A stretch of 64,000 nt of DNA from Amorphoplanes digitatis. GTDB lineage: Bacteria; Actinomycetota; Actinomycetes; Mycobacteriales; Micromonosporaceae. Below the pieces are notes generated by a model. The model searched no databases. It was not told where the DNA came from and saw nothing but the letters and a program-made list of their open reading frames with translations. A program made the position numbers and the translations under genes. Positions 8,304-16,575 of the stretch are shown here, in pieces (position 1 is the first letter of the stretch; each line of letters starts with the position of its first letter). The stretch lies in assembly GCF_014205335.1 (NCBI RefSeq), contig NZ_JACHNH010000001.1:6070501-6134500 (forward strand), given 5' to 3'.

Positions 8304-9454
8304 ACGTCCGCGCCGTCGCGGAGGGCGACCCGGATCTCGCGATCAACCGCCTGCGGAGGCAGACCGACGTCGACGGCACCACCGTCGACCGGTTCCTGGC
8401 CCGGCACGGTGCGCCGGTGTCGGAGGGCAGGTTCTGCACGTTTCTCTACCGCGGTGAGGCCGACACCGTACGCCTGGCCCAGCGGATCATCGACCTGCCC
8501 GACCGCCTGCCGATGCACCGGCTGCCCGGCACGGACCTGTGGTACGTGATCGTCGAGATGCCCACGGACTCGCGGGTCGAGTACCAGATCGAGGTGGGCC
8601 GGGCCGGCCGGACCGAGTGTCACAACGACCCGCTCAACCCCAGGCTGGCGCACAGCCCGGTCGGCAGCTCGTCGGTCTGCTCCGGACCCGACTACGTCGT
8701 TCCGGACTGGACGGTGCCGGATCCCGAGGCGCCGCCCGGTCAGCTCGACGACCTGGTGGTGCACAGCGACACGCTGACCCGCGACTACCCGGTGACGCTG
8801 TACCGGCCGGCCGGCTGCTGCCCGACCGGGAACTACCGGCTCCTGATCGTGCACGACGGCGGCGACTTCCTCCGGTACGCCGCCGCGCGGACGGTGCTGG
8901 ACAACCTGATCCACCGCCGGCTGATGGCCGAGACGGTGGTCGCGTTCCTGCATCCGAAGGACCGGCTGAACGAGTACGCCGACTCGGCCGAGCACGCCGA
9001 GTTCGTCACTCGCGAGCTGCTCCCGCTGCTGGAGAACGACTTCCCGCTCGCCGGCGACCCGTCGACCCGGTGCCTGCTCGGCTCCAGCTTCGGGGCGGTC
9101 GCGTCGCTGTCGATGGCGCGCCGCTACCCCGGCACGTACGGGTCGCTGGCGCTGCTGTCCGGCTCGTTCGTGTCCTCGCGCCCCGACGGCGCCCCGCACG
9201 GCGGCGGCCCGACGTTCGACCCGGTGGTCGCGTTCGTCGACGACTACCGCCGGCGGCCCACCCGGGTGGCCGACCGGGTGTTCGTCGGCTGCGGCGCCTT
9301 CGAGCCGTTGATCGTCCGGCAACCCTCGATGCTGGCGGCCTTCCGATCCACCGGAATGCACGTACGCTACGTCGAGTCGCACGACGGCCACACCTGGGTG
9401 AACTGGCGCGACCGCCTCTGCGACGCACTGTCCTGGGCACTCCCGCCCGGCTGA
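8300..9454 (+). CDS. Enterochelin-esterase-like hydrolase with N-terminal extension
   Basis: This 384-residue protein starts at a GTG that overlaps the stop of the upstream ATP-grasp gene. The C-terminal two thirds is an esterase D-type domain with LLIVHDGGDFL and the nucleophile elbow GSSFGAV; a terminal SHDGHTWVNW carries the likely catalytic His. The first 140 residues or so resemble the N-terminal beta-sandwich that precedes the hydrolase in Fes-type enterochelin esterases. No signal peptide is seen. Fes-like enzymes open ester-linked siderophores, but no siderophore transport genes are nearby. I therefore call only an ester or amide hydrolase working with the ATP-grasp ligases. Confidence 0.82.
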   Translation: MNVRAVAEGDPDLAINRLRRQTDVDGTTVDRFLARHGAPVSEGRFCTFLYRGEADTVRLAQRIIDLPDRLPMHRLPGTDLWYVIVEMPTDSRVEYQIEVGRAGRTECHNDPLNPRLAHSPVGSSSVCSGPDYVVPDWTVPDPEAPPGQLDDLVVHSDTLTRDYPVTLYRPAGCCPTGNYRLLIVHDGGDFLRYAAARTVLDNLIHRRLMAETVVAFLHPKDRLNEYADSAEHAEFVTRELLPLLENDFPLAGDPSTRCLLGSSFGAVASLSMARRYPGTYGSLALLSGSFVSSRPDGAPHGGGPTFDPVVAFVDDYRRRPTRVADRVFVGCGAFEPLIVRQPSMLAAFRSTGMHVRYVESHDGHTWVNWRDRLCDALSWALPPG

Positions 9455-9462
9455 GAGCCTGC

Positions 9463-10098
9463 TCAGTCCGGCGCGCAGAGCACGGCGGTGACGCCGTCCA
9501 CGAACCAGCGCTCGAAGCGCTCGACCGGCCACCCGCGCTCGCGGACCAGCCAGTCGTAGTTGCGGATGTCCTGCGCGAGCCACAGCACGTCGGCGGCCCG
9601 CTCCTGGCTTATCAGCACCTCGCCGGTTGCCGCGAGGTCGGCGGCGAACATCACCATGCCGCGGCGCCGGTCCTCGAGGTTCTTGCGCCAGATCGCCGCG
9701 GCGTCGGCGTCGGCGGTCGCGGCACCGGCCAGCGCCAGCATCACGGGCACCTGCCGGGCATGGGTCTCGGCGAGGTGCCGGGCAAACCGGGTGAGCCTCG
9801 CCCGCAGCCCGGTCAGCGCGCGGATGTCGGCCACGAACGACCGGTCCGCCATCGCCACCCGCTCGTCGTCGCCGGCCAGGGTGACGTCGACGAGATCGGA
9901 GAGCAGCTGGCGTTTGTTGCCGAACACCGCGTACACGGTCTGCACGGCGACGCCGGCCTCGGCGGCGACGGCGGTCAGCGGCGTCGCGGCGTAACCCGGG
10001 TCCACGAACAGTTTGGCGGCCGCGTCGAGGATCGCTCGCCTGGTCTGTCGGGCCTGTTCCTGACGCCGGGGTGAGACGTAACGCCGGTTGACAGTCAC
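9463..10098 (-). CDS. TetR-family transcriptional regulator
   Basis: This 211-residue repressor-type protein has an N-terminal helix-turn-helix: AILDAAAKLFVDPGYAATPL followed by VAVQTVYAVFGNKRQLL is the typical TetR DNA-binding pattern. The C-terminal half is the variable ligand domain. GTG at 10098 is preferred over an ATG at 10134 because TACGCT (10110-10105, minus strand) followed by six bases leads straight into it, and because the longer reading would run through the operator-like inverted repeat at 10121-10141. It is divergent from a small ABM-like gene and a methyltransferase, which it probably represses together with itself. Confidence 0.85.
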   Translation of the reverse strand: MTVNRRYVSPRRQEQARQTRRAILDAAAKLFVDPGYAATPLTAVAAEAGVAVQTVYAVFGNKRQLLSDLVDVTLAGDDERVAMADRSFVADIRALTGLRARLTRFARHLAETHARQVPVMLALAGAATADADAAAIWRKNLEDRRRGMVMFAADLAATGEVLISQERAADVLWLAQDIRNYDWLVRERGWPVERFERWFVDGVTAVLCAPD

Positions 10099-10120
10099 GC
10101 GTGCAGCGTAGTCCACTATT

Positions 10121-10141
10121 CGATAGAGCTTCACTCTATCG
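10121..10141. promoter_or_regulatory. Likely TetR operator, perfect 8-bp inverted repeat
   Basis: CGATAGAG (10121-10128) and CTCTATCG (10134-10141) form a perfect inverted repeat with a five-base spacer. It sits between the TetR gene and the divergent 97-residue gene. It lies where the -35 region of the TetR promoter should be, given its -10 hexamer at 10110-10105. This placement is typical of an autoregulatory TetR operator that controls both directions. Confidence 0.65.
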
Positions 10142-10163
10142 ACTAAGCATCAAGGGGGCGGCT

Positions 10164-10457
10164 ATGCCGTACGGCGTCGTGCAGGACATGCCCGGAGTCA
10201 GCGAGCAGGAATACCGGCAGGTGGAGAAGCACCTCGGCCCGGACCGGCCGCCGGGCCTGCTGGCACACGTGGCAGGCCCGTCCGACGAGGGCTGGCGGAT
10301 CATCAACGTCTGGGCCGACGAGGCCGCGTTCCGCAGGTTCCAGTCGGAACGCCTGGTCCGAGCCGCGGGGCTGGCCGCCCAGGAGGAGGGCTTCGATCCG
10401 GCGAAGGCCGCCTCCTTCCGGTCGGCGACCGTCGACGGCGCCGAGATGCCGTTCTGA
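10164..10457 (+). CDS. Small ABM-like (dimeric alpha-beta barrel) protein
   Basis: This 97-residue protein begins MPYGVVQDMPGVSEQEY and contains GLLAHVAGPSDEGWRIINVW, a pattern seen in small antibiotic-biosynthesis-monooxygenase-like and related ferredoxin-fold proteins, where a strand with HxxGP and a later WRxxxVW are common. The active site cannot be assigned. A strong AAGGGGGCG ribosome site precedes the ATG. The TGA overlaps the ATG of the following methyltransferase (TGATG), so the two are coupled. The TetR gene and its operator lie immediately upstream, so both genes are probably under TetR control. A role in binding or modifying a small toxic compound is possible but unproven. Confidence 0.7.
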   Translation: MPYGVVQDMPGVSEQEYRQVEKHLGPDRPPGLLAHVAGPSDEGWRIINVWADEAAFRRFQSERLVRAAGLAAQEEGFDPAKAASFRSATVDGAEMPF

Positions 10458-11371
10458 TGGCCGACACCGCCACGCAGCGCGCCCGCAACGCCGACTTCTG
10501 GGCCCGGATGGCGCCGGGGTGGGTCAACCAGGCCGACCGGCACGACGAGATCGGCCGCCCGCTGGGCGCCGTGGCGCTGGACTGGCTGCGACCCCAGCCC
10601 GGTGAACGGGTGCTGGATGTCGGCTGCGGGTGTGGCGGCACGACCGCCGAGATCGCGCGGGCCGTCGCCCCGTCGGGCAGCGCGGTCGGACTCGACCTCG
10701 CCGAGGCGATGGTGGCGACGGCGCGGGACCGGTTCAGCGGGCCGGGCGGCGCGGGGCCGCGGTTCGTCGCCGGTGACGTCGAGACGCTCGATGCCGTGCC
10801 CGGGGCGCCGTTCGACGCCGTCTACTCCCGGATGACGTTGATGCTGCTCGCCGACCCGGTCGCCGGCCTGACCACGGTCCGGCGGTCGATGCGTGCCGGC
10901 GCCCGGCTGGCCGCGACGGCGTTCCGCGACGGCCGCGCGAACCCCTGGCTGCCCGCGGCGATGCTCGGCGCGGCGGCACATCTGGGACCGCTGCCGCCGC
11001 TGCCGATCGGCGACGAGCCGGGGCCCTTCGCGTTCGCCGACGCGACCCGGGTGACCCGCCTGCTCACCGCCGCCGGCTTCGCCGACATCGACATCCATCC
11101 GTACGACGTCACGCTGGACGCGCCGGACGATCCGGAAGCGGTCACCGAATGGCTCATCGAGATCGGCCCCGCCGGTGCGGCCTACCGGGACGCCGTACCC
11201 ACCACCCAGGGGTACGCCCGGGCCGGCGCGGCACGCCTGCTCGAACGATTCCGCACGACCGGCACCGGTTACCGGCTGCCGACCGGACTTTGGTTGATCA
11301 CCGCCCGCTCAGACGGAAGCAGCCGGACGACGGCGTCCGGCATCGGTACGAACGACGAGAACGAGGCATGA
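10457..11371 (+). CDS. SAM-dependent class I methyltransferase
   Basis: This 304-residue protein has a canonical motif I, VLDVGCGCGGTT (about residues 52-63), followed by an acidic residue at GLDLAEAM (motif II) and GDVETLD. This is the UbiE/COQ5-like class I fold. The substrate is unknown; the C-terminal half is rich in Ala and Pro and has no recognisable acceptor motif. It is translationally coupled to the small ABM-like gene upstream, and its stop overlaps the start of the lipoprotein gene downstream (ATGATG). The three genes form one operon with a TetR operator in front. Confidence 0.83.
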   Translation: MADTATQRARNADFWARMAPGWVNQADRHDEIGRPLGAVALDWLRPQPGERVLDVGCGCGGTTAEIARAVAPSGSAVGLDLAEAMVATARDRFSGPGGAGPRFVAGDVETLDAVPGAPFDAVYSRMTLMLLADPVAGLTTVRRSMRAGARLAATAFRDGRANPWLPAAMLGAAAHLGPLPPLPIGDEPGPFAFADATRVTRLLTAAGFADIDIHPYDVTLDAPDDPEAVTEWLIEIGPAGAAYRDAVPTTQGYARAGAARLLERFRTTGTGYRLPTGLWLITARSDGSSRTTASGIGTNDENEA

Positions 11372-11733
11372 TGACCAGACCGTTTTTGCTCACCCTGTCG
11401 GCCACGGTCCTGCTGGCCGTGACCGGATGCGGCGGCACCGATTCGGCCGACGGCGCAACCCCGGCGAACGGCAATCCACCCGCGGCGGCAGCCGGCTCCT
11501 ATTCGGCAAAGGACGTCTGCGCCTATCTGAAGGGCGAGATCCCCGCGCTGAGGGAGGTCGGCAGCCCGGTCGGGCGGCACGCCAACCTGGCCGGCAAGCT
11601 GGCCACCTTCTTCGAGTCCCACGGCAAGCCGGAGAACGGCGCCGTCCTGGACGCGGCGACCAAAGCGGAATGCCCGGTCGTACGCACCGAGGTGCTCACC
11701 TTGATCGACGTGGACAGCTTCAGCGCTTTCTAG
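11368..11733 (+). CDS. Small exported lipoprotein, unknown function
   Basis: This 121-residue protein has a lipoprotein signal: positive MMTRP start, a hydrophobic stretch and the lipobox LAVTGC, with the lipidated cysteine at residue 21. A low-complexity Gly/Ala/Pro linker leads to a small domain with two cysteines (DVCAYLK and AECPVV) that probably form a disulfide outside the cell. No family is recognised. The ATG overlaps the methyltransferase stop. It could be the surface component of the TetR-controlled operon. Confidence 0.75.
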   Translation: MMTRPFLLTLSATVLLAVTGCGGTDSADGATPANGNPPAAAAGSYSAKDVCAYLKGEIPALREVGSPVGRHANLAGKLATFFESHGKPENGAVLDAATKAECPVVRTEVLTLIDVDSFSAF

Positions 11734-11790
11734 CCCGGACGACGCCGAGGCCGGGCCGCAGGGGCAGCGTGTCGAACTCGCGGACATCGC

Positions 11791-12453
11791 TCAGATCGTT
11801 GTTCGCGCCTGTTCGATGTGCCGCACGATGGCGTGGGCTTCGTGCGCGAGGGCGATGGCTCGCGCCTCGTCGAGTGTTGCCAGCGCCTCCGTGCGACGGT
11901 TCTGGGCTGCGGCGATGTAGGCCAGCCCGATCATGTTGGAGGCCACGCCCGGGAGGTTGCCGGTATCCCGGCGCAGGCGAGATGACTCTTCGAGCTGTTC
12001 GTGAGCTTCGTCGAGCCGGTTGGCCGCGTGGGCCGCGATGCCGAGGTGCCGCAGCGCCTCGGACTGTGTCCACTTGTCGCCGGTCTCGGCCGCCAGCCGG
12101 CACGACCGCTCCAGGTGCGGTACGGCGGTCTCGTTGTCACGCCGGATGAACTGATGCAGGCAGCCGATCCAGAACAGGGCCTCGGCCTCGCCTCGTGTGT
12201 CGCCCAGTGCCCGGTAGAGCTCGAGGGCGCGTTCGAACAACGGCAGCTCGGCGGGATTCTCAGCGGGCGGGGGCCCGGCGTCGCCGGTAGCGTTCTGAAA
12301 TCGCGCATGCAGGATCTTCCCGCGCGCCAGCGCCACATCCGCCTCGACCGCGTCCAATGCCTTTTCGGCGTCCACGAGCGCGCTGATGTCGCCCATGTAT
12401 ACCGTTCGCTCATACGCTTCTCTGGCTTGTTCGATCCGGTCCTCGATGACCAT
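11791..12453 (-). CDS. Tetratricopeptide-repeat protein
   Basis: This 220-residue soluble protein is mostly helical TPR units. The pattern AxxxxGxxxxAxxxLexA recurs, for example around RALGDTRGEAEALFWIGCLH and AAQNRRTEALATLDEARAIA. It has no enzymatic motif, signal peptide or DNA-binding domain. TPR proteins act as binding scaffolds, and in actinobacteria such stand-alone pieces often resemble the C-terminal parts of regulators. The 3' end faces the lipoprotein gene across a 57 bp gap. Translation starts at ATG after a G-rich site. Confidence 0.72.
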   Translation of the reverse strand: MVIEDRIEQAREAYERTVYMGDISALVDAEKALDAVEADVALARGKILHARFQNATGDAGPPPAENPAELPLFERALELYRALGDTRGEAEALFWIGCLHQFIRRDNETAVPHLERSCRLAAETGDKWTQSEALRHLGIAAHAANRLDEAHEQLEESSRLRRDTGNLPGVASNMIGLAYIAAAQNRRTEALATLDEARAIALAHEAHAIVRHIEQARTTI

Positions 12454-12541
12454 CGCCCCCCGCTGGCATAGCCTCTATGTGCTGGTGATGCAGCCTATAT
12501 AGGACAGCGTGGGACTGCTGACGGGATGAAAGACTGGCCTG

Positions 12542-13108
12542 GTGGAGATTCCCTTCAGTTTCGGTGGCGAGCAGGGGCGCGTCCTCGTCGAGGTGGCTGC
12601 CAATGCCGACCCGGTGAGCGTCGGCAAGTCCGAGCGGGAGCTCGGCATGCCGATGTGCACGGCGTCCGTCGAGTTCAGCGCGCTGGGATACCGGGCGCTG
12701 TTGGGCTGGGTGCAGTTGGTACGCGAGCCGGACCCTGAAGCGCGGTTCAGTGTCGACCCTTTCGATCTGTTCGAGGATTCCACCGCGCCGTTCGCCTGGT
12801 ACGGGATCCAGCCGGTGCTGTTCGACGCGCCCTCCCGCCGGCATGAAGGAGCGGTGCGGTGGGAGGCACACAGCTTCTTGACGATCGGGCCGTGGGATGT
12901 CGACCGGCGACTCGTCGTTCCCCTGGCCGGGTTCGCTTGGGGCTATCACCAGCAGTCGGCGGCCGACGGACCGCGGGTCTCGCCGCCACGGTTGCTGGGG
13001 CCGGCCGACTGGGATGGTCATCGTTCATACCTGACCGAGAACTTCCCAGCGTGGACCTTCGATGAGGGCGGCCATTTCGCGGGTCACACCGCCGACACCC
13101 GATCATGA
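12542..13108 (+). CDS. Conserved-looking hypothetical protein, 188 aa
   Basis: I do not recognise this family. The protein begins with GTG (VEIPFSFGGEQGR), has no signal peptide or membrane segment, is acidic and rich in Trp/Phe, and contains FAWYGIQPVLFDAP and FPAWTFDEGGHF. The composition and codon use are those of a real actinobacterial gene. Its last 25 bases overlap the 3' end of the frameshifted membrane gene on the opposite strand. The ribosome site is weak, so the start is less certain than the frame. Confidence 0.6.
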   Translation: MEIPFSFGGEQGRVLVEVAANADPVSVGKSERELGMPMCTASVEFSALGYRALLGWVQLVREPDPEARFSVDPFDLFEDSTAPFAWYGIQPVLFDAPSRRHEGAVRWEAHSFLTIGPWDVDRRLVVPLAGFAWGYHQQSAADGPRVSPPRLLGPADWDGHRSYLTENFPAWTFDEGGHFAGHTADTRS

Positions 13109-13531
13109 CGGCGGCGGCGGAGCGCGAGTGCCAGCACCACGTACGACGCGAGGGCGAGGAACGACACCGGCAGCGCGAGCCGTAGCAGGTCGCGGCGCCC
13201 GCGCCAGAAGTCGGACCCGACCGTCGGCAGCGGGCGCGCGGCCCGGCTGCCACCGGTCGGTGATGGCGCCGGCGACCCGGGCCGGTGTCAGCGGTGACGT
13301 GTACGCGACAGCGTCCCGCCCGATGTCGTCGGCGGGAGAACGGGTGTAGGCGGCGTCCACGTGCCCCCGGACGCTGAGCTCGCCCGGCACCCCGGCCGTC
13401 GAGACGAAGAAGACGGCCAGTGCCGTCAGGAACGCCGCGTAGCCCGCGGCCTGCGGGACGCCGAACGCTCCCCCGGTACGGCGGCCGGCGGCCGGCGCGT
13501 CCGGTGCCTTCGTACGCCAGTGCTTGCGCAC
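13084..13531 (-). pseudogene. Two-TM membrane protein interrupted by a frameshift
   Basis: The gene starts at GTG 13531 (after a GGAGGGAGAGG site) and encodes a first transmembrane segment, GYAAFLTALAVFFVSTAGV, and an outside loop up to ITDRWQP. The frame then degenerates into Arg/Pro-rich sequence. If one base is removed from the GGG at about 13242-13244, the reading continues as AARPLPTVGSDFWRGRRDLL and then a second transmembrane segment, LALPVSFLALASYVVLALAL, ending in basic residues and a TGA at 13086-13084. The intact protein would have about 149 residues with two membrane spans. A single-base insertion explains the break; whether it is real or a sequencing error in a GC run cannot be told here. 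Confidence 0.65.
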
Positions 13532-13649
13532 CAACGGCCTCTCCCTCCATCCGGCGTGCCGCGCCGATGCTAATCACTACGATCAATGGCGGTGATCGGG
13601 TCGATGCGCGGCTTCGGTACGGTGCCCGGCGGCGGAGTGGAGAAGAGCG

Positions 13650-15539
13650 ATGTTCACCGACAGCGACGGCGGCCGGCCGCAGGTGCGGCCGTCGACCGGC
13701 GGCGACACCTTCGTGATCCAGTTCAGCCCCGACGGGCGGTACCTGCTGAGCTCGCACGCCGGCGGCCGGCATCGGGTCTGGGACCTGGCGACGCGGGCGC
13801 CCCTGGCGGAGTGGGCGGGTGGCGACGAGCCCGTCTTCGACGTCGAGCCCGGCACCGTCGTGGACTTCGCCGGCGGGCTCGTGCACCGCACCGACGTGCG
13901 GACCGGCCGGACGCGGTCGCAGCCCTGGCCGTACGAGTTCGGGTGCCGGATGTCCGGCCTGGACGGCCGGCCGGAGTTCCTGGTCACCGCGAGCAAGGCC
14001 GAGAAGGTGCTTGTCGACGTCGGCACCGGGGCCGTGCGCTGCACCCTGTCGGGGGCGGGCGAGCGCATCGGCCGGGGCGTGCTGTCGTCCGACGGGGTCT
14101 GGCTGGCGACGTACAGCTTCTCGGACCGGGAGGAGCCGGTGCGGATCTGGAGCACGGCGGACGGGGTCGAGCGCCTGACGCTCCCCGGCGGCGACGTGTC
14201 CGAGGTGGTGTTCCTGCCGGGCGGCGGGCGGTGCGCCGTCGCCGGGGACGACACCACCCGGGTGTTTGATCTCGGCACCGGGAAGGTGGTCGCCCGGCTC
14301 GACGGGGCCACGATCGCGCTGTCGGGCGACGGCACCCGGCTCGCCGTCACCGGCGGAGACGACCTCGACTTCGGCTTCGACGAGGCGGACGAGGACGAGG
14401 GCTCGGACGTGGTGATCTACTCGACGGCGACCTGGAAGCCGGTCGTCACGCTCGAGGAAACCGGCTCGGTGGGTGTGCTGGCCTTCAGCCCGGACGGCAC
14501 GCACGTCGCCACCGGCCACGACGACGACTCGATCATCCGGGTGTGGGACAGCGTCACCGGCCGGCTCGCGTACGAGCTGAGCGGCGTGACCCGGGAGGTG
14601 CACGCGCTCGCGTTCAGCGCCGACGGGCGGCGGCTCAGCACGGTCACCGACAACGAGGTCCGCGTCTGGGAGATCGGCGCGGCACGGCCGGCGTACCGGC
14701 TGCCGGCGCACCGGGGTGAGGTCCACGCGGTGGCGTACCGCCCCGGCGGCCCGCTCGCCGTCGCCGACGACGAGACCGTGCGGTTTTGGGACGCCGCGAC
14801 CGCCGCGCCCGCCGGCGCCCTGGCGGTGACCGGGTCACCCGTCCTGGCGCTGGCGTACTCGCCCGACGGCGCGATGCTCGCGACCGCCGGCGCGGACGGC
14901 GTCATCCATCTGTGGGCCGCCGACGGGACTTCGGTCGGCGTCCTGAGTGGACAGGGCCGGCCCGCCTGGTACGCGGCCTTCCACCCCGGCGGCCGGCACC
15001 TGGTGGTCGCCGACGACGAGACCGTCTGCCTGTGGGACGTCACGACCGGGGCGCTCGTCCTTCCGCTCGCCGAGGTCGCCGGCCGGGTGGACGCGGTCGC
15101 CATCGCGCCCGACGGCCACGGCTTCGCGATCGGCTCCTCCGACGAGTACGGCAGTGCCACCCTGTCGCTCTATCGGAGCGCCGGCACCGAACCGGCCCGG
15201 CCGTACACGCACACGATCGGCGCGCTGGCGTACTCGCCCGGCGGGGCGCTCGCCGTCGGCAGCGACGAGAGCGCCGTGCGGGTGCACGCGGACGCCGGCT
15301 CGGCCGACTGGGACGCGGCGTTCGAGGGCCACACCGGCCTGATCCGGTCGCTGGCCTACTCCCCCGACGGCCGGCTGCTGGCCGTGGGCTGCGACAACGG
15401 GACCGTGCACCTGTGGGACGCCGCATCCCGGCAGCGGCTGGCCATGCTGATCGCGCTCGACGACGGCGGATCGGCGACCGTGCCGGCGGGCGGGGAGCCC
15501 GTCGTGGACGGATCACCGAACGACGAGTTCTGGAGATGA
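13650..15539 (+). CDS. WD40-repeat beta-propeller protein
   Basis: This 629-residue protein consists almost wholly of WD40 repeats. The unit LAFSPDGxxLATGxxDxxIRVWD recurs across the chain, for example near FSPDGTHVATGHDDDSIIRV and AYSPDGRLLAVGCDNGTVHL. There are enough units for two propellers. A very acidic insert (DEADEDEGSD) lies near residue 250. There is no N-terminal kinase, NACHT or protease domain and no signal peptide, so it is a cytoplasmic scaffold of unknown partners. ATG at 13650 follows a GGAGAAGAG site. Confidence 0.88.
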   Translation: MFTDSDGGRPQVRPSTGGDTFVIQFSPDGRYLLSSHAGGRHRVWDLATRAPLAEWAGGDEPVFDVEPGTVVDFAGGLVHRTDVRTGRTRSQPWPYEFGCRMSGLDGRPEFLVTASKAEKVLVDVGTGAVRCTLSGAGERIGRGVLSSDGVWLATYSFSDREEPVRIWSTADGVERLTLPGGDVSEVVFLPGGGRCAVAGDDTTRVFDLGTGKVVARLDGATIALSGDGTRLAVTGGDDLDFGFDEADEDEGSDVVIYSTATWKPVVTLEETGSVGVLAFSPDGTHVATGHDDDSIIRVWDSVTGRLAYELSGVTREVHALAFSADGRRLSTVTDNEVRVWEIGAARPAYRLPAHRGEVHAVAYRPGGPLAVADDETVRFWDAATAAPAGALAVTGSPVLALAYSPDGAMLATAGADGVIHLWAADGTSVGVLSGQGRPAWYAAFHPGGRHLVVADDETVCLWDVTTGALVLPLAEVAGRVDAVAIAPDGHGFAIGSSDEYGSATLSLYRSAGTEPARPYTHTIGALAYSPGGALAVGSDESAVRVHADAGSADWDAAFEGHTGLIRSLAYSPDGRLLAVGCDNGTVHLWDAASRQRLAMLIALDDGGSATVPAGGEPVVDGSPNDEFWR

Positions 15540-15583
15540 GCGCCGACCGGCACCGGATGGCTTGCCGGCAGGAGCCGATCGGT

Positions 15584-16522
15584 CTACTGAACCGCGTCCT
15601 CGACAGCCACGGCCCGGGCGACTCCGGAGTGTGTCTGAAGCAGGTGGCGCCAGCGGCGGGCGTCCCAGCTCTTCGGTTGGGTTTCCTCGATGAAGTCGGT
15701 CACCGCGCGGACGAACTCCTCGGCCGCCTCCCGGTGCGGGAAGTGCCCGACGCCGGGCAGAACCACCGACCGCGCACCGGGCAGCAGCTCGGCGGCGGCC
15801 TCGGCGTGCCCGACCGGGAGGACGTGGTCCTGGTCGCCCCAGACGACCAGCGCCGGCAGGCCCTGCGCCAGGTAGGCGCGGTCCCGCATGGTGATCAGCT
15901 GTCCGCGCCAGTCCGCGACGTGCCGCAACACATGCAGGAACGCGGACCGGGCGGCGGGGTCACGCAGCCCGGTGTGCACGGTGTACGCCTCGTTCAGGTC
16001 GGCCGCGAGCGCGGCCGGCGCGACCAGCCCGGCGGCCGCGCGCAGCGCGCCGAGGGCCAGGCGGGACGGCGGCAGGTGGCTCAGGCCCAGCGCGACCGAG
16101 GCGCCCGGCAGGGTCAGCGCGCGAAAGGCCACGCTCACCTGCGGGCCGAGCCCGCCACCCGCGACCACGACCAGCCGGTCGGTCCGCTCCGGGAACTGGT
16201 ACGCGAACTGCATCGCCACGCCGCCGCCGAAGCTGTGGCCGACCACCGTCACCCGGTCGATGTCGAGCGCGCCGAGCAGATCCCGCATGCCGTTGGCGTA
16301 CCCGCCGATGCTGTAGTCCGCCCGCGGCTTCGCCGACCGGCCGTGTCCGAGTAGGTCGGGCACGAGCACCGTGTAACGCTCGGCGAACGCCGGCGCGACC
16401 GCGTCCCAGGTCAGGCCGTCGGATCCGATGCCGTGCACGAGCAGCAGGACGGTCGGGCCGGTGCCCAGCAACCGGAACGCGCGAGCGTGCCCGTGCAGCT
16501 CGACCGTCCGCCGCTCGTCCAT
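15584..16522 (-). CDS. Alpha/beta-hydrolase (soluble, Ser nucleophile)
   Basis: This 312-residue hydrolase has LLLVHGIGSDGLTW (oxyanion region), DLLGHGRS, VGHSFGGGVAMQ (nucleophile elbow), an acid in WGDQDHVLP and the catalytic His in GVGHFPHRE. No signal peptide is present. The fold is that of haloalkane dehalogenase / C-C hydrolase relatives; the substrate is unknown. The ATG is preceded by TATGCT and then six bases, so it may be transcribed leaderless and independently of the two upstream genes on the same strand, which end 53 bp away. Confidence 0.85.
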   Translation of the reverse strand: MDERRTVELHGHARAFRLLGTGPTVLLLVHGIGSDGLTWDAVAPAFAERYTVLVPDLLGHGRSAKPRADYSIGGYANGMRDLLGALDIDRVTVVGHSFGGGVAMQFAYQFPERTDRLVVVAGGGLGPQVSVAFRALTLPGASVALGLSHLPPSRLALGALRAAAGLVAPAALAADLNEAYTVHTGLRDPAARSAFLHVLRHVADWRGQLITMRDRAYLAQGLPALVVWGDQDHVLPVGHAEAAAELLPGARSVVLPGVGHFPHREAAEEFVRAVTDFIEETQPKSWDARRWRHLLQTHSGVARAVAVEDAVQ

Positions 16523-16528
16523 CCGCGA

Positions 16529-16534
16529 AGCATA
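16529..16534 (-). promoter_or_regulatory. -10 hexamer for a probable leaderless hydrolase transcript
   Basis: On the minus strand TATGCT is followed by six bases and the ATG at 16522. No ribosome binding site is visible, so the start codon is probably at the first transcribed base. Confidence 0.4.
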
Positions 16535-16575
16535 GATAGCCGACGTTTCGCCGCCGTAACCGTCCGCTCGTCGGC

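Noticed and set aside
8300..9454. A siderophore system around the Fes-like esterase
   Set aside because: No siderophore synthesis or ABC/TonB-like uptake genes are adjacent, and Fes-like folds are used for other esters.
11733..11756. Hairpin GCCCGG/CCGGGC between the lipoprotein and TPR genes
   Set aside because: Only six paired bases with a 12-base loop; too weak to call a terminator.
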